Below, in pieces: positions 39,493 through 50,605 of a stretch of DNA of 64,000 bases. Positions within the stretch are counted from its first letter, which is position 1, and each line of letters starts with the position of its first letter. Where the stretch lies: assembly GCF_021129235.1 (NCBI RefSeq), contig NZ_JAJOMA010000004.1, positions 300,437-364,436 on the forward strand. The letters run 5' to 3'. This DNA comes from Kineosporia mesophila. Lineage in GTDB: Bacteria > Actinomycetota > Actinomycetes > Actinomycetales > Kineosporiaceae. The notes under the pieces are model-generated. The model was not told the origin of the DNA and made no database searches. It was given only the letters and a program-made list of their open reading frames with translations. The position numbers were made by a program, and so were the translations under genes.

Positions 39493-40133
39493 CGGTCGCC
39501 CCCCTTGACCGACTCGACCTTCCCGGCCTTCTCGTCCTCGCCGTGCCGCGCGTCCACCCATTCCTGCTGCTCGGACACCGACTGGGTGACCTTGCCCTGG
39601 TAGTAGTCCTGTTCGGTGGTGCCGGGCACCATCGGGTGCGGGGCCGGGATCATCCCGCCGAGCACCGGGGCCAGCAGGTCCTGCTTCTCGAAGATCAGGC
39701 CGGCCCGGGTGCTGCCCTTGAGCTGCTCGTACTCGTTCGTCATGGTCAGGGCCCGGGTCGGGCAGGCCTCGATGCACAGACCGCAGAGAATGCAGCGCAG
39801 GTAGTTGATCTGGTAGACGCGGCCGTAGCGCTCACCGGGTGAGAACCGGTCTTCCTCGGTGTTGTCCGCGCCCTCGACGAAGATGGCGTCGGCCGGGCAG
39901 GCCCAGGCGCACAGCTCGCAGCCGATGCACTTCTCCAGCCCGTCGGGGTGCCGGTTCAGCTGGTGACGCCCGTGGAAGCGGGGTGCGGTCGGGACCTTCT
40001 GCTCCGGGTACTGCTCGGTGACGACCTTCGTGAACATCGTCGCGAAGGTGACACCGAACCCGGCGATCGGGGCGAAGGCCGAGAGCCAGCCCCCACCGTC
40101 CGACGAGGTCTCGTTCGAATTGTGGTCAGCCAC
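39489..40133 (-). CDS. nuoI: NADH-quinone oxidoreductase subunit I
   Basis: A 214-residue peripheral subunit with two [4Fe-4S] sets, [16 protein letters not shown] and [16 protein letters not shown], carrying clusters N6a and N6b. GTG at 40133 is preferred as start because GAGGAGG lies 6 nt before it; a TTG at 40148 would include the ribosome site itself. It overlaps nuoH by 8 bp. Confidence 0.96.
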   Translation of the reverse strand: MADHNSNETSSDGGGWLSAFAPIAGFGVTFATMFTKVVTEQYPEQKVPTAPRFHGRHQLNRHPDGLEKCIGCELCAWACPADAIFVEGADNTEEDRFSPGERYGRVYQINYLRCILCGLCIEACPTRALTMTNEYEQLKGSTRAGLIFEKQDLLAPVLGGMIPAPHPMVPGTTEQDYYQGKVTQSVSEQQEWVDARHGEDEKAGKVESVKGGDR

Positions 40134-41451
40134 CGCGGACCTCCTCAAGTGCGGGTGTTGCGTCGGTGGGACTCGGAGCCTGCCCGTTGGTCCGGATCAG
40201 CCGCTGGCCGGGCATCGCCGGCACCGGGAAACCGCCCGCGAACGGGTCGACCGGGATCTCCGGGTCGGCCGGCTTCTCCTGCGGCGGCGTGCCTCGCAGG
40301 GCCTCGACCGCGGCCCAGATCAGGGCCAGCACCAGCACCACGCCACAAAGGATCATCACCCGGTCGCGACGGTCGATGCTGCCGAACTGGTCCATGGCCC
40401 GCACGACGGCGACGGCCATCGTCCAGAGCAGGGCGGCCGGGATGAGGATCTTCCAGCCGAAGCGCATGAACTGGTCGTAGCGCAGACGCGGCAGCGTGCC
40501 GCGCAGCCAGATGTACATGAACAGGAAGAGACAGGTCTTCAGCGCGAACCAGATCAGCGGCCAGTAGCCGGTGTTCGCGTCGTCCCAGAGCGAGATCGGC
40601 CACGGGGCCCGCCATCCGCCGAGGAACAGCGTGGTCGCCAGCATCGAGACGGTGACCATGTTGACGTACTCGGCCAGGAAGAACAGGGCGAACTTCAGCG
40701 AGCTGTACTCGGTGTGGAAACCACCGACCAGCTCACCCTCGGCCTCGGGCAGGTCGAACGGGGCCCGGTTGGTCTCGCCGACCATCGCGATCACGTAGAT
40801 GACGAACGACGGCAGCAGCGGCAGGCACCACCAGATCGACTGCTGCGCCTCGACGATCGCCGAGGTGGACATCGAGCCGGAGTAGAGGAACACGCTGACC
40901 AGAGAGAGCCCCATCGCGATCTCGTAGGAGATCACCTGGGCCGAGGAGCGCAGACCACCCAGCAGCGGGTAGGTCGAGCCGGACGACCAGCCGGCCAGCA
41001 CGATGCCGTAGACCCCGATCCCGGCCACGGCCAGGATGAACAGCACCGCGACGTTCATGTCGGTGAGCTGCAGCGGGGTATCGATGTCGGTGAACGGGAT
41101 CCGGACCTCGGGACCGAACGGGATCACCGCGAACGAGGTGAAGCAGGCCGTGCAGGCGATCAGCGGTGCGATCACGAAGACGACCTTGTCGGCCGCCGCC
41201 GGGATGATGTCTTCCTTCAGCGCCAGTTTCACGCCGTCGGCGAGCGACTGGAGCAGGCCGAACGGTCCGTGACGGTTGGGGCCGGGACGCGACTGCATCC
41301 GGCCCACCACGCGGCGCTCGGCCCAGATCATCAGCAGCGTCGCGACGACGGCCACCGCGAACAGCAGCACGGCCTTCACCAGGACGACCCAGACGGTGTC
41401 CTCGGAGAAGTTCGCCGTCGGGTTCTCCGCGAGAAGCGCGGGCGTGAGCAC
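40126..41451 (-). CDS. nuoH: NADH-quinone oxidoreductase subunit H
   Basis: A 441-residue membrane subunit with [20 protein letters not shown] (quinone-chamber loop), [20 protein letters not shown] and [20 protein letters not shown]. The last 80 residues are a soluble, Pro-rich tail, making it longer than the usual 325-residue core. It starts with GTG at 41451, 2 bp after the nuoG stop. Confidence 0.95.
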   Translation of the reverse strand: MLTPALLAENPTANFSEDTVWVVLVKAVLLFAVAVVATLLMIWAERRVVGRMQSRPGPNRHGPFGLLQSLADGVKLALKEDIIPAAADKVVFVIAPLIACTACFTSFAVIPFGPEVRIPFTDIDTPLQLTDMNVAVLFILAVAGIGVYGIVLAGWSSGSTYPLLGGLRSSAQVISYEIAMGLSLVSVFLYSGSMSTSAIVEAQQSIWWCLPLLPSFVIYVIAMVGETNRAPFDLPEAEGELVGGFHTEYSSLKFALFFLAEYVNMVTVSMLATTLFLGGWRAPWPISLWDDANTGYWPLIWFALKTCLFLFMYIWLRGTLPRLRYDQFMRFGWKILIPAALLWTMAVAVVRAMDQFGSIDRRDRVMILCGVVLVLALIWAAVEALRGTPPQEKPADPEIPVDPFAGGFPVPAMPGQRLIRTNGQAPSPTDATPALEEVRGG

Positions 41452-41453
41452 GA

Positions 41454-44078
41454 TCAGGCTCCCATCAGCTGGTCACCGGCGAGCCGCACCGAGACCGCGT
41501 CACCGTTGCCGGCCGCCAGCTTCGAGCGGACCGGGCTGCCCGGGGAATTGCTGGGCAGCCAGACGACGCCGTCGGGCATCGGGGTGAGGGCGAGCGGCAA
41601 GGTGATCTCCCCACGGTCGTTGAACACCGTCACGTTGCTCGAGATCCCTTTCTGCACGCCCAGTTGCGCGGCGGTGGCCGGGGACATCCGGGCGACCGCG
41701 CGGTGCGCGGTGCCCGCCAGGTACGGCTCGCCGTCCTGCAGCCGGCCCCGGTCGAGCAGCATCGACCAGGTCGAGAGCACGGTGGTTCCGGCCACCGGCA
41801 CGGTGTGGTGTTCGGGCCGGTCCGCCTTCGCGCCCTCCCAGCGGCCCAGGGAGGCCAGCTCGGCGGTGCCGGACAGCTCGCCGCGCAGCCCGATCCAGAC
41901 CCCGACCTCGGAGGCCAGGGAGTCGAGCACCTCGCCGTCGCTGAGGGCGTCGGAGGTGAGGGCCTGCGGGAACTCCCGGTGCCGGCCCTCCCAGTTCAGG
42001 TACGTGCCGCCCTTCTCGGCGGGCGGGGCGACCGGCAGCACGACATCGGCGTAGGCCGTCACCGCGCTGGCCCGGACCTCGAGGCTGACCACGAACGACG
42101 CGGTCTCCAGGGCGGCCCGCGCGGCGGCCGGGTCGGGCATGTCGTCGGGGTCGACACCACCGACGAGCAGACCGGCCAGGACGCCGGCGGCGGCGGCGTC
42201 GACGATCCGGGTGGCGTCGCGACCGGGCTGGGAGGGAAGGCTCTCCACGTCCCAGGCCGCGGCCATGTCGACGCGGGCGGCCGGGTCGGAGACCGGGCGG
42301 CCACCGGGCAGCAGACCGGGCAGGGCGCCGGCCTCGACCGCGCCCCGCTCCCCGGCCCGGCGCGGCACCCAGGCCAGCCGGGCGCCGGAGCTCGCGGCCA
42401 GGGCCAGAGCGGCCTGGTAAGCACCGGGCGACTCGGTCAGGCGCGGGCCGAGCAGGATGATCGAACCGGGCTCGGCGACCGCCTCGGCGGCGGCCGCGCT
42501 ACCCAGCGCGGTGGCCTCCTGACCGGGAACGGTCTGGAGCAGCGAGCCGGACAATTTGATCAGGCCACGGCTGGCCCAGGGGGCGATCGAGTAGACCTTC
42601 TTGCTGCCCTTCAGCACCGACTTGCGCAGCCGCAGGAAGACGCTGGCCGCCTCCTCCTCCGCCTCCAGACCGGCGAGCAGCACCGACGGTGCGGCCTCCA
42701 GCGCGGCGTAGGTGACGCCCAGGCCGGTACCGGCCACGGCGTGGCTGAGGAAGGCCTCCTCCTCGGCCGAGTGGGCCCGCGAACGGAAGTCGATGTCGTT
42801 GGTGCGCAACACCACTCGCGCGAACTTGGCGTAGGCGTAGGCGTCACCGACGGTGAGACGGCCGCCGGGCAGCACGCCCACTCCCCCGGCTTCGCGGGCC
42901 TTGAGCAGGCCCTTCGCCGCCACCTCGAGCGCGTACGGCCAGCTCACCGGCTCCAGCTCGCCGGTCTCCGGGTCACGCACCAGCGGGTGGGTGAGACGGT
43001 CGGCACCGGTGGACCAGGTGAAGGCCCAGCGACCCTTGTCGCAGTTCCACTCCTCGTTCACCGCACTGTCTTCAGCCGCCAGGCGCCGCGCGACCTTGCC
43101 GCGACGGTGGTCGACGCGCAGCGCGCAGCCCCCGGCGCAGTGCTCGCACACACCCTTGCTCGACACCAGGTCGAACGGGCGGGCGCGGAACCGGTACGCG
43201 GCACCGGTCAGCGCGCCGACCGGGCAGATCTGGATGGTGTTGCCGGAGAAGTAGCTGGCGAACGGCTGGCCCGACTCGTCGAGCATGGCCTCGCCGCGGG
43301 TGGCGATGCCGTCGGCCGCGTAGGTGCCGGTGACGTGATCGTGCGAGGCGCCGCGGGACTCGTCCTTCGTGGATCCCTGGGTCTGGGACTCCACGGTGGG
43401 CTCAAGTTCCTCGCTGGTGCGAACGACGGGATAGGGCAGGTCGACGTGGAAATCGAGGACGCCCGGCGAGAAGGTGCCGATCTGCTGGTGCGCGCCGCGC
43501 ATCTGCAGGTCGATGAACGGGTCGCCGGCGATCTCCTTGGAGAATCGCGTGCAGCGCTGGCAGAGGATGCAGCGTTCCCGGTCGAGCAGTACCTGGGTGG
43601 AGATCCGGATCGGCTTGGGGAAGGTGCGCTTCACCTCGGTGAAGCGGCTCTCGCCCTGGCCGTTCGCGAGAGCCTGGTTCTGCAGCGGGCACTCGCCGCC
43701 CTTGTCGCAGACCGGGCAGTCCAGCGGGTGGTTGATGAGCAGCAGCTCCATCACCCCGCGCTGCGCCTTCTCCGAGACCGGCGAGGTCAGCTGGGTCTTG
43801 ACCACCATCCCGGGGGTGGCCGTCATGGTGCAGGAGGCCTGCGGCTTGGGCATCGGCCGCACGTTGCCTTCCCGGTCGGGCATGGCGACCTCGACCAGGC
43901 ACTGCCGGCAGGCGCCGGCCGGGGCCAGGAGCGGGTGGTCGCAGAACCGCGGGATGGCGATGCCCAGTTCCTCGGCGGCGCGGATCAGCAGGGTGCCCTT
44001 GGGCACACTGACCTCGATGCCGTCGATGGTCAGCGTGACCAGGTCCACGGCGGTCTTGGACGGTTCGGTGACGGTCAT
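41454..44078 (-). CDS. nuoG: NADH-quinone oxidoreductase subunit G
   Basis: An 874-residue subunit. The N-terminal [2Fe-2S] domain shows [19 protein letters not shown], then the His-Cys [4Fe-4S] region [17 protein letters not shown] and a third set [12 protein letters not shown] molybdopterin-oxidoreductase-like domain follows from about residue 310 ([18 protein letters not shown]), without catalytic cofactor use in complex I. It passes electrons from NuoF/E toward NuoI. A poorly conserved insertion of about 45 residues near 230-280 (rich in Gln, Ser, Thr) is noticeable. It overlaps nuoF by 1 bp (TGATG). Confidence 0.95.
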   Translation of the reverse strand: MTVTEPSKTAVDLVTLTIDGIEVSVPKGTLLIRAAEELGIAIPRFCDHPLLAPAGACRQCLVEVAMPDREGNVRPMPKPQASCTMTATPGMVVKTQLTSPVSEKAQRGVMELLLINHPLDCPVCDKGGECPLQNQALANGQGESRFTEVKRTFPKPIRISTQVLLDRERCILCQRCTRFSKEIAGDPFIDLQMRGAHQQIGTFSPGVLDFHVDLPYPVVRTSEELEPTVESQTQGSTKDESRGASHDHVTGTYAADGIATRGEAMLDESGQPFASYFSGNTIQICPVGALTGAAYRFRARPFDLVSSKGVCEHCAGGCALRVDHRRGKVARRLAAEDSAVNEEWNCDKGRWAFTWSTGADRLTHPLVRDPETGELEPVSWPYALEVAAKGLLKAREAGGVGVLPGGRLTVGDAYAYAKFARVVLRTNDIDFRSRAHSAEEEAFLSHAVAGTGLGVTYAALEAAPSVLLAGLEAEEEAASVFLRLRKSVLKGSKKVYSIAPWASRGLIKLSGSLLQTVPGQEATALGSAAAAEAVAEPGSIILLGPRLTESPGAYQAALALAASSGARLAWVPRRAGERGAVEAGALPGLLPGGRPVSDPAARVDMAAAWDVESLPSQPGRDATRIVDAAAAGVLAGLLVGGVDPDDMPDPAAARAALETASFVVSLEVRASAVTAYADVVLPVAPPAEKGGTYLNWEGRHREFPQALTSDALSDGEVLDSLASEVGVWIGLRGELSGTAELASLGRWEGAKADRPEHHTVPVAGTTVLSTWSMLLDRGRLQDGEPYLAGTAHRAVARMSPATAAQLGVQKGISSNVTVFNDRGEITLPLALTPMPDGVVWLPSNSPGSPVRSKLAAGNGDAVSVRLAGDQLMGA

Positions 44079-45400
44079 CAGGCGTTCACTCCAGCGAAGA
44101 GCGTGGACTTCACCGGGTCGAAGGGGCAGCCGCCCTCGTCCAGGTGGCGCAGGTACTCGTCCCGGAAATGCTGGACGGACGAGCTGATCGGGCTGGTCGC
44201 GCCGTCACCGAGGGCACAGAACGAGCGGCCCAGGATGTTGTCGCAGATGTCCAGCAGACGGTCCAGGTCGGACGGCTGGCCCTGGCCGTTCTCCAGCTGG
44301 CGCAGCACCTGCACCAGCCAGTACGTGCCCTCGCGGCACGGGGTGCACTTGCCGCAGGACTCGTGCGCGTAGAACTCGGTCCAGCGCAGCACGGCCCGCA
44401 CCACGCAGACCGTCTCGTCGAAGATCTGCAGCGCCCGGGTGCCGAGCATCGAGCCGGCCGCGCCGGTCGACTCGAAGTCCAGCGGCACGTCGAGGTGCTC
44501 GGCCGTGAACATCGGGGTGGAGGAACCGCCCGGCGTCCAGAACTTCAGCTCGTGGCCCTCGCGCATGCCGCCGGCCATGTCGATCAGCTCGCGCAGCGTG
44601 ATCCCCAGCGGGGCCTCGTACTGACCGGGCCGTTTCACGTGCCCGGAGAGCGAGAAGAAGCCGAAACCGGCGCTCTTGGCGGTGCCCAGGCCGGAGAACC
44701 AGCTCGAGCCGTTGTCGATGACGCTCGGCACGCTGGCGATGGACTCGACGTTGTTGACCACGGTGGGCCGGGCGTACAGACCCGCGACCGCCGGGAACGG
44801 CGGCTTCAGGCGAGGCTGGCCGCGCCGTCCCTCGAGGGAGTCGAGCAGAGCCGTCTCCTCGCCGCAGATGTAGGCACCGGCGCCGGCGTGCACCACGATG
44901 TCGATGTTCTGCCCGGAGCCCAGCACGTTCTCGCCGAGATAACCCGCGGCGCGGGCCTCCTCGACGGCCTGCAGCAGGCGCCGGTAGACGTGCACGACCT
45001 CGCCGCGCAGGTAGATGAACGCGCGCTCGGCGCGGATCGCGTGGCAGGTGATGATCGCGCCCTCGATCAGGTACTGGGGCGTCGCCATCATCAGCGGAAT
45101 GTCTTTACAGGTGCCTGGTTCCGACTCGTCGGCGTTGATCACCAGGTAGCGCGGGTTGCCGTCGGGCTTGGGCAGGAAGCTCCACTTGAGCCCGGTCGGG
45201 AAGCCGGCGCCGCCCCGGCCGCGCAGGCCGGAGTCCTTCACCGCGCCGACGACGTCTTCCGGGGTCATGGCCAGCGCCTTGCGCAGGGCCTGGTAGCCGC
45301 CGTTGCGCTCGTAGCTCTCCAGGGTCCAGGACTCGGCCTCGTTCCAGTGCTTCGACAGCACAGGGGTGAGAGTGACCGGCTCACGTACTGTTTCAGTCAT
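44078..45400 (-). CDS. nuoF: NADH-quinone oxidoreductase subunit F
   Basis: A 440-residue NADH-binding subunit. It contains [16 protein letters not shown] and [19 protein letters not shown] (FMN/NADH site), and the N3 cluster cysteines [12 protein letters not shown] and [10 protein letters not shown]. It is the entry point for NADH electrons into Nuo1. ATG at 45400 has GAGG 6 nt upstream; the frame extends back to 45823 over nuoE and is not coding there. There is no paralogue in the nuo2 cluster. Confidence 0.96.
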   Translation of the reverse strand: MTETVREPVTLTPVLSKHWNEAESWTLESYERNGGYQALRKALAMTPEDVVGAVKDSGLRGRGGAGFPTGLKWSFLPKPDGNPRYLVINADESEPGTCKDIPLMMATPQYLIEGAIITCHAIRAERAFIYLRGEVVHVYRRLLQAVEEARAAGYLGENVLGSGQNIDIVVHAGAGAYICGEETALLDSLEGRRGQPRLKPPFPAVAGLYARPTVVNNVESIASVPSVIDNGSSWFSGLGTAKSAGFGFFSLSGHVKRPGQYEAPLGITLRELIDMAGGMREGHELKFWTPGGSSTPMFTAEHLDVPLDFESTGAAGSMLGTRALQIFDETVCVVRAVLRWTEFYAHESCGKCTPCREGTYWLVQVLRQLENGQGQPSDLDRLLDICDNILGRSFCALGDGATSPISSSVQHFRDEYLRHLDEGGCPFDPVKSTLFAGVNA

Positions 45401-45407
45401 CGGAACC

Positions 45408-46304
45408 TCAGCCCTTCGTCTCGGTGCCGGTACCCGGATCGGCTTCGCCCTGCGTCGCCTCGGCCGGGGACTTGCCCGCCTGGGTGCCCGCGCGGTTCTT
45501 CGTGCGCGGGTCGACCGCGGGGGCGTCGGAGCCACTGGTCTTGGCCGCACGGTCCTTGACGTCCGCCGCCGCGGAAGCGGTGGCCGCCGGAGTCGTCGTG
45601 GTGGACGTCCCGGATGGGGTCTTTTCGGCCGACGGGCCCCCGGTACCCGCGGGACCAGGTGCCTCCCAGCCCTTCTCGGCCGCCAGCAGGGTACCCCGCA
45701 GGGAAGCCTCACCGGCCCCGATGCCCTCGTTCGCGCGGCCGTCGTTGAAGCCGGCCAGCACGTGCGAGACCTCTTTGAAGGTCGGCACCTGGTTCGGCCC
45801 CCGCGTGGGGGCCACCGGCTCACCGGCGCGCAGCCGGTCGCAGATCCCGCGGGCCGACGACGGCGTCTGGTTGTCGAAGAACTCCCAGTTCACCATCACC
45901 ACCGGGGCGAAGTCACAGGCCGCGTTGCACTCGAGGCGCTCGAGGGTGATCTTGCCGTCCTCGGTGGTCTCGTCGTGGCCGACGCCGAGGTGATCCTCGA
46001 GCGAGTCGAAGATCGCGTCGCCACCCATCACCGCGCACAGCGTGTTGGTGCAGACCCCGACCGTGTACTCACCGTTGGGGTGCCGCTTGTACTGCGTGTA
46101 GAAGGTCGCGACCGCGGAGACCTCGGCCGTGCTGAGCCCGAGAAGCTCGGCGCACAGCGCGATCCCGTCCGGGCTGACGTAGCCTTCCTCGCTCTGCACC
46201 AGGTGCAGCATGGGCAGCAGGGCCGAGCGCTGCTGCGGGTAGCGGGCCATGATCTGCCCGGCCTCGGTGGAAAGCCGCTGGACGGCTTCTGCGGAGAGTG
46301 CCAT
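45408..46304 (-). CDS. nuoE: NADH-quinone oxidoreductase subunit E with long tail
   Basis: A 298-residue protein. The first 190 residues are a thioredoxin-like [2Fe-2S] NuoE (N1a) domain with VCTNTLCAVMGG and LECNAACDFAPVVMVN. The remaining 100 or so residues are a low-complexity Ala/Thr/Pro/Gly tail. The tail lies outside the typical family length, like the tails on NuoJ and NuoC2 in this window. ATG at 46304 overlaps the nuoD stop (TGATG). Confidence 0.94.
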   Translation of the reverse strand: MALSAEAVQRLSTEAGQIMARYPQQRSALLPMLHLVQSEEGYVSPDGIALCAELLGLSTAEVSAVATFYTQYKRHPNGEYTVGVCTNTLCAVMGGDAIFDSLEDHLGVGHDETTEDGKITLERLECNAACDFAPVVMVNWEFFDNQTPSSARGICDRLRAGEPVAPTRGPNQVPTFKEVSHVLAGFNDGRANEGIGAGEASLRGTLLAAEKGWEAPGPAGTGGPSAEKTPSGTSTTTTPAATASAAADVKDRAAKTSGSDAPAVDPRTKNRAGTQAGKSPAEATQGEADPGTGTETKG

Positions 46305-47656
46305 CAGCGGTCGACCCCACCCATCACCGGGTCGATCGACGCCACGGCCACGATCACGTCGGCCATCTGCCCGCCCTCGCTCATTGCCGCCATCGCCTGC
46401 AGGTTGTGGAACGACGGGTCACGGAAATGTGCCCGGTAGGGCCGGGTTCCGCCGTCCGAGACCAAGTGCACCGCCAGCTCACCGCGGGGCGACTCGACCG
46501 CCTGGTAGACCTGGCCGGCGGGGACCCGGAAGCCCTCGGTGACCAGCTTGAAGTGGTGGATCAGGGCCTCCATCGAGGTACCCATGATCTCCTTGATGTG
46601 GTCCAGGCTGTTGCCCATCCCGTCACCGCCGATGGCCAGCTGGGCCGGCCAGGCGATCTTCTTGTCCGCGATCATGACCGGGCCGGGACCCATCTCCTGC
46701 AACCGGTCCAGGGTCTGCTCGACGATCTTGAGCGACTCCTTCATCTCGTTGATCCGGATGCGAAGTCGCCCGTAGGCGTCGGAGGTGTCCCAGGTCTGCA
46801 CGTCGAAGTCGTAAGTCTCGTAACCGCAGTACGGCTCGGCCTTGCGCAGGTCGTACGGGAAACCGGTGGAGCGCAGCACCGGCCCGGTGACGCCCAGTGC
46901 CATGCAGCCGGTCAGGTCGAGTACGCCGACGTCTTGCATCCGGGCCTTGACCAGCGGGTTCTCATTGCTGAGCTTCTCGATGTCGGAGATGCCCTTGCGC
47001 AGCAGCGGGATGTCCTCGCGGATCCGGTCGATCGCACCGGGCGGCAGGTCTTGTGCCAGGCCGCCGGGGCGGATGAACGCGTGGTTCATGCGCAAGCCGG
47101 TGATCAGCTCCAGGAGGTGCAGCACCACCTCGCGCTCCCGGAAACCGACCGTCATCACGGTCAGGGCACCGATCTCCATACCGCCGGTGGCCAGCGCGAC
47201 CAGGTGCGAACTGACCCGGTTGAGCTCCATCAGCAGCACCCGGATCACGGTGGCGCGCTCCGGGATGTCATCGGTGATGCCGAGAAGCCTCTCGACCCCC
47301 AGGCAGTACGCGACCTCCTGGTACAGGGGGCTCAGGTAGTCCATGCGGGTCACGAAGGTCACGCCCTGGGTCCAGGACCGGAACTCCATGTTCTTCTCGA
47401 TACCCGTGTGCAGGTACCCGATTCCGCAGCGGGCCTCGGTGACCGTCTCGCCGTCGAGCTCGAGGATGAGCCGGAGCACGCCGTGGGTGGACGGGTGCTG
47501 CGGGCCCATGTTGACGACGATGCGTTCCTCGCCGAGGTTCGTCGCCTCCTCGGCGATGTCGGCCCAGTCGCCACCGGCAGACGTGAAGACCTTGCCCTCG
47601 GCCGCCTTCTCGGCGGCGTCGGTCGAGTTGTCCGCGTCGATCGTGGATTCGGCCAT
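46304..47656 (-). CDS. nuoD: NADH-quinone oxidoreductase subunit D
   Basis: A 450-residue subunit with [20 protein letters not shown] (quinone-binding His), [20 protein letters not shown] (Tyr loop) and a C-terminal DPVMGGVDR end. NuoD and NuoB together form the quinone head-group pocket. This is the only nuoD in the window, so Nuo2 has none of its own here. It overlaps nuoC and nuoE by one base each. Confidence 0.97.
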   Translation of the reverse strand: MAESTIDADNSTDAAEKAAEGKVFTSAGGDWADIAEEATNLGEERIVVNMGPQHPSTHGVLRLILELDGETVTEARCGIGYLHTGIEKNMEFRSWTQGVTFVTRMDYLSPLYQEVAYCLGVERLLGITDDIPERATVIRVLLMELNRVSSHLVALATGGMEIGALTVMTVGFREREVVLHLLELITGLRMNHAFIRPGGLAQDLPPGAIDRIREDIPLLRKGISDIEKLSNENPLVKARMQDVGVLDLTGCMALGVTGPVLRSTGFPYDLRKAEPYCGYETYDFDVQTWDTSDAYGRLRIRINEMKESLKIVEQTLDRLQEMGPGPVMIADKKIAWPAQLAIGGDGMGNSLDHIKEIMGTSMEALIHHFKLVTEGFRVPAGQVYQAVESPRGELAVHLVSDGGTRPYRAHFRDPSFHNLQAMAAMSEGGQMADVIVAVASIDPVMGGVDR

Positions 47657-48375
47657 CAGTTGTACGACCTCCTCGTGTCCGGCGGCGGAATGGTGGCGCC
47701 CTTGTACTCCACCGGGATTCCGCCGAGCGGATAGTCCTTGCGCTGGGGGTGGCCCGGCCAGTCGTCGGGCATCTGGATGCGCGTCAGTGCCGGGTGGCCG
47801 TCGAAGATCAGGCCGAAGAAGTCCCAGACCTCGCGCTCGTGCCAGTTGGCACTGGGGTAGACCTCGACGACCGACGGGATGTGCCGGTCGGAGTCGGGCG
47901 CCGAGACCTCGAGCCGCACCCGGCGGGTGTGAGTGATCGAGGTCAGGTGGTAAACGGCGCGCAGCTCCCGGCCCGTGTCGTCGGGGTAGTGCACACCGCT
48001 CACGCCGGAGAACAGCTCGAACCGCAGGTCCGGCTCGTCGCGCAGGGTTTTCGCGACCAGCAGGATGTGCTCGCGGTGGATGTGGAAGGTGATCTCACCC
48101 CGGTCGACCACCACCGAATCGATGGCCTGGGACGGGTCGGTGCCCGCCGCGGTCAGGGCCTCGGCCAGCAGGTCGGTGACCGTGTCGAACCAGCCGCCGT
48201 AAGGGCGGGGCGAGGGCGAGGGCAGCGCGACGCTGCGCACCAGTCCCCCGAAGCCCGAGGTGTCGCCCGGGCCGCGGTTGCCGAACATGCCGCGCCGGGT
48301 GGTGATCACGTCGGCCTCGACGGTGTGGACGGACAGTTCGCCGGGTTCGTCGATGCCGTCGGTCCCGCTGGTCAT
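47656..48375 (-). CDS. nuoC: NADH-quinone oxidoreductase subunit C
   Basis: A 239-residue subunit with a 55-residue N-terminal extension and the NuoC core, ending in [20 protein letters not shown] and [15 protein letters not shown]. It links NuoB to NuoD. ATG at 48375 overlaps the nuoB stop (ATGA). Confidence 0.95.
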   Translation of the reverse strand: MTSGTDGIDEPGELSVHTVEADVITTRRGMFGNRGPGDTSGFGGLVRSVALPSPSPRPYGGWFDTVTDLLAEALTAAGTDPSQAIDSVVVDRGEITFHIHREHILLVAKTLRDEPDLRFELFSGVSGVHYPDDTGRELRAVYHLTSITHTRRVRLEVSAPDSDRHIPSVVEVYPSANWHEREVWDFFGLIFDGHPALTRIQMPDDWPGHPQRKDYPLGGIPVEYKGATIPPPDTRRSYN

Positions 48376-48926
48376 CGGAGCAGGCCCTTCATCTGGGAGG
48401 TCGGGATGGCCTTGAGCGCCGCCGCCTCGGCCGCGCGGGCCGCCTCTTCCCGGTTGACGCCCAGCGGCATGTTCTGGATCTGCTGGTGCAGCTCCAGGAT
48501 CGCGTTGATCAGCATCTCCGGACGGGGCGGGCAACCGGGCAGGTAGATGTCGACCGGCACGATGTGGTCGACGCCCTGGACGATCGCGTAGTTGTTGAAC
48601 ATCCCGCCGGAGGAGGCGCAGACGCCCATCGACAGAACCCATTTCGGGTTGACCATCTGGTCGTAGACCTGGCGCACCACCGGGGCCATCTTCTGGCTCA
48701 CCCGGCCCGCCACGATCATCAGGTCGGCCTGGCGCGGCGAGGCCCGGAAGACCTCCATGCCGAACCGGCCGAGGTCGTAGCGCGGTGCACCACTGGTCAT
48801 CATCTCGATCGCGCAGCAGGCCAGGCCGAATGTCGCAGGCCAGAGCGAGGCCTTGCGCATGTAGCCGGCCAGCACCTCGACCGAGGTCAGCATGAAACCG
48901 CTGGGGAGTTTCTCTTCGATACCCAT
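48372..48926 (-). CDS. nuoB: NADH-quinone oxidoreductase subunit B
   Basis: A 184-residue subunit carrying the N2 cluster cysteines in [21 protein letters not shown] and [10 protein letters not shown]. It hands electrons to menaquinone. It starts with ATG at 48926, 47 bp after nuoA. Confidence 0.97.
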   Translation of the reverse strand: MGIEEKLPSGFMLTSVEVLAGYMRKASLWPATFGLACCAIEMMTSGAPRYDLGRFGMEVFRASPRQADLMIVAGRVSQKMAPVVRQVYDQMVNPKWVLSMGVCASSGGMFNNYAIVQGVDHIVPVDIYLPGCPPRPEMLINAILELHQQIQNMPLGVNREEAARAAEAAALKAIPTSQMKGLLR

Positions 48927-48973
48927 CTAGATTCCCTCTGTCCTGGTGGGTTTGGGCCTCGTGGGCCGGGGCC

Positions 48974-49333
48974 TCAGTCCCACTCCAGGCCGCCGCGGCG
49001 CCAGACGTAGGCGTAAGCGATGAACACGGTGATCACGAAGAGCACCATCTCGACCAGCGCGAAGACGCCGAGAGAGTCGAAGGCGACCGCGAACGGAAGA
49101 AGGAAGACGCTCTCGATGTCGAAGACGATGAACAGCATCGCCACCAGGTAGTACTTGATCGGGAACCGGCCACCGCCCGCAGCCGGCGGAGTGGGCTCGA
49201 TGCCGCACTCGTAGGCCTCGAGCTTGGCCCGGTTGTAACGCTTGGGGCCGGTGAAGGCGCCGGCGGCCACGGAGAAGACGGCGAACCCACCACCGATGGC
49301 CATCAGAGCCAGGATCGGGACGTAGGGGTTCAT
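48974..49333 (-). CDS. nuoA: NADH-quinone oxidoreductase subunit A
   Basis: A 119-residue three-helix subunit with [13 protein letters not shown] (acidic loop) and [20 protein letters not shown]. It is the first gene of the nuo1 operon, with GGAAGG before the ATG at 49333. Upstream lies the long gene-free stretch with a CRP-type site 150 bp away. Confidence 0.97.
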   Translation of the reverse strand: MNPYVPILALMAIGGGFAVFSVAAGAFTGPKRYNRAKLEAYECGIEPTPPAAGGGRFPIKYYLVAMLFIVFDIESVFLLPFAVAFDSLGVFALVEMVLFVITVFIAYAYVWRRGGLEWD

Positions 49334-49485
49334 GACAGCAGCCTTCCCGCACTTGTCACCATTGAACGGACCGGAACGACCCGGGCCGCGCCCATCCTAG
49401 GGGCCTGCACATTCACCACAGCCGCTGGGTACGCCGCGCCGTCGCGATTGCAGGAGATCCCCCCGGAAGGGCGGCAGAACCCGCT

Positions 49486-49501
49486 TGTGAAGTGATTCAC
49501 G
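49486..49501. promoter_or_regulatory. CRP/GlxR-type palindrome upstream of nuo1
   Basis: TGTGA-AGTGAT-TCACG matches the CRP-family consensus TGTGAnnnnnnTCACA at nine of ten defined positions. It lies 153 bp upstream of the nuoA ATG. Actinobacterial CRP/GlxR proteins commonly control respiratory genes, so regulation of nuo1 is plausible. A chance match is not excluded. Confidence 0.5.
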
Positions 49502-50164
49502 TGCCACAGCATACGACCAGAACAGAAGGCCATGGACTCGTGGGGTACCGCTTTGCCCAGCCGTTCATCCCGGCACTGACCTGGGGTTTTACGAACCCTT
49601 TAAGTACCGTAATTCATTTCTGAACATGGTTGCGGGGTAGCGTTTTTCGATACGTCGGCAAAATCCTCTGATTTAGGTTACAAAATTGGGAGCTAATTCA
49701 GGGGACCCGCGGCGGCCCCGGCGGGGGACTTTTGGCCTTGTTTTCGTCACCCGGTGTCACTCTGCTCCTGGCCCTTGTTCCAGGCGCCTCATATATTTCG
49801 ACACAGCGTGACATTTCCGCTGACTGATTTGCTTGAGGTTTCAGCCAAAAAGTCGATGTGCGGGTTTAGACAGAACTACTACGACCGTTCACCGAACACT
49901 TTCAAATCTTACGGCCGGGGGCCTTGCTATTTCCAACGGTCCTTACCCAACCCGGCCCAAAGTCCCGAATCCCTGCCAACCACCCGCCGGGCGGGCGGGG
50001 GCCGATGAGGTGGGTGGCGGGAGGTCACAGTGTTTGAGGACGCAGGCCCTGGGTCCGTGGGCCGGTCGGGTCGCGAGGTTCAGGGTGAGGGAGGACGACG
50101 GAGCGGCTTGGGTTTCGGAGCGGCGCGCGGGCGTGGGCTGCCGGCAACCGGGAGGCGGGCCGGA

Positions 50165-50387
50165 CGGCTTGGGTTCCGGGAAGTCACCCGGTTCCGGGGC
50201 AACCGCAAGTCCCAGCGCGGCTTGGGATCTGGGAAGTCACCCGGTTCTGTTCCGAGGCAACCGCAAGTTCCAGCGCGGCTTGGGATCCGGGAAGTCACCA
50301 GGTTCCGGGGCAACCGCAAGTTCCAGCGCGGCTTTGGGATCCGGGAAGTCACCCGGTTCTGTTCCGGGGCAAGCGCAAGTTCCAGCG
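50165..50387. repeat. Four tandem copies of a 53/58-bp unit
   Basis: Units run 50165-50217 (53 bp), 50218-50275 (58), 50276-50328 (53) and 50329-50387 (59). Each starts CGGCTTGGG, contains GGGAAGTCACC, and ends CGCAAGTTCCAGCG with few changes. The longer units carry an extra TCTGT-type 5-bp insert, so the array is two copies of a 111-112-bp double unit. It does not encode a convincing protein. Confidence 0.9.
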
Positions 50388-50531
50388 CGGCTCGAGGCTC
50401 CCGAGCAGCTCCAGGTTCTGGAGCGGCTCGAGGTTCCCGGGACGGCTCCGGGTTCCGGGCGTCGGCGACGCAAGACCGCCCGGCACCGGGGACTTCAGAT
50501 GGCTCGGGGCTTCGGGTGACTCGGAGACCGG

Positions 50532-50605
50532 CCACCCCGGCCACCCCGGCCACCCCGGCCACCTCGGCACCTCGGCACCTCGGCACCTCGGCACCTCGGC
50601 ACCGG
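50532..50605. repeat. Short tandem repeats, 9-bp then 8-bp
   Basis: CCACCCCGG is repeated three times (50532-50558), then a CCACCTCGG transition, then CACCTCGG four times (50568-50599) and a partial CACCGG. The change from a 9- to an 8-bp period rules out a continuous reading frame. It is a likely slippage-prone, strain-variable locus. Confidence 0.9.

Noticed and set aside
50165..50387. CRISPR array
   Set aside because: The units are directly tandem with no unique spacers and no cas genes are near.
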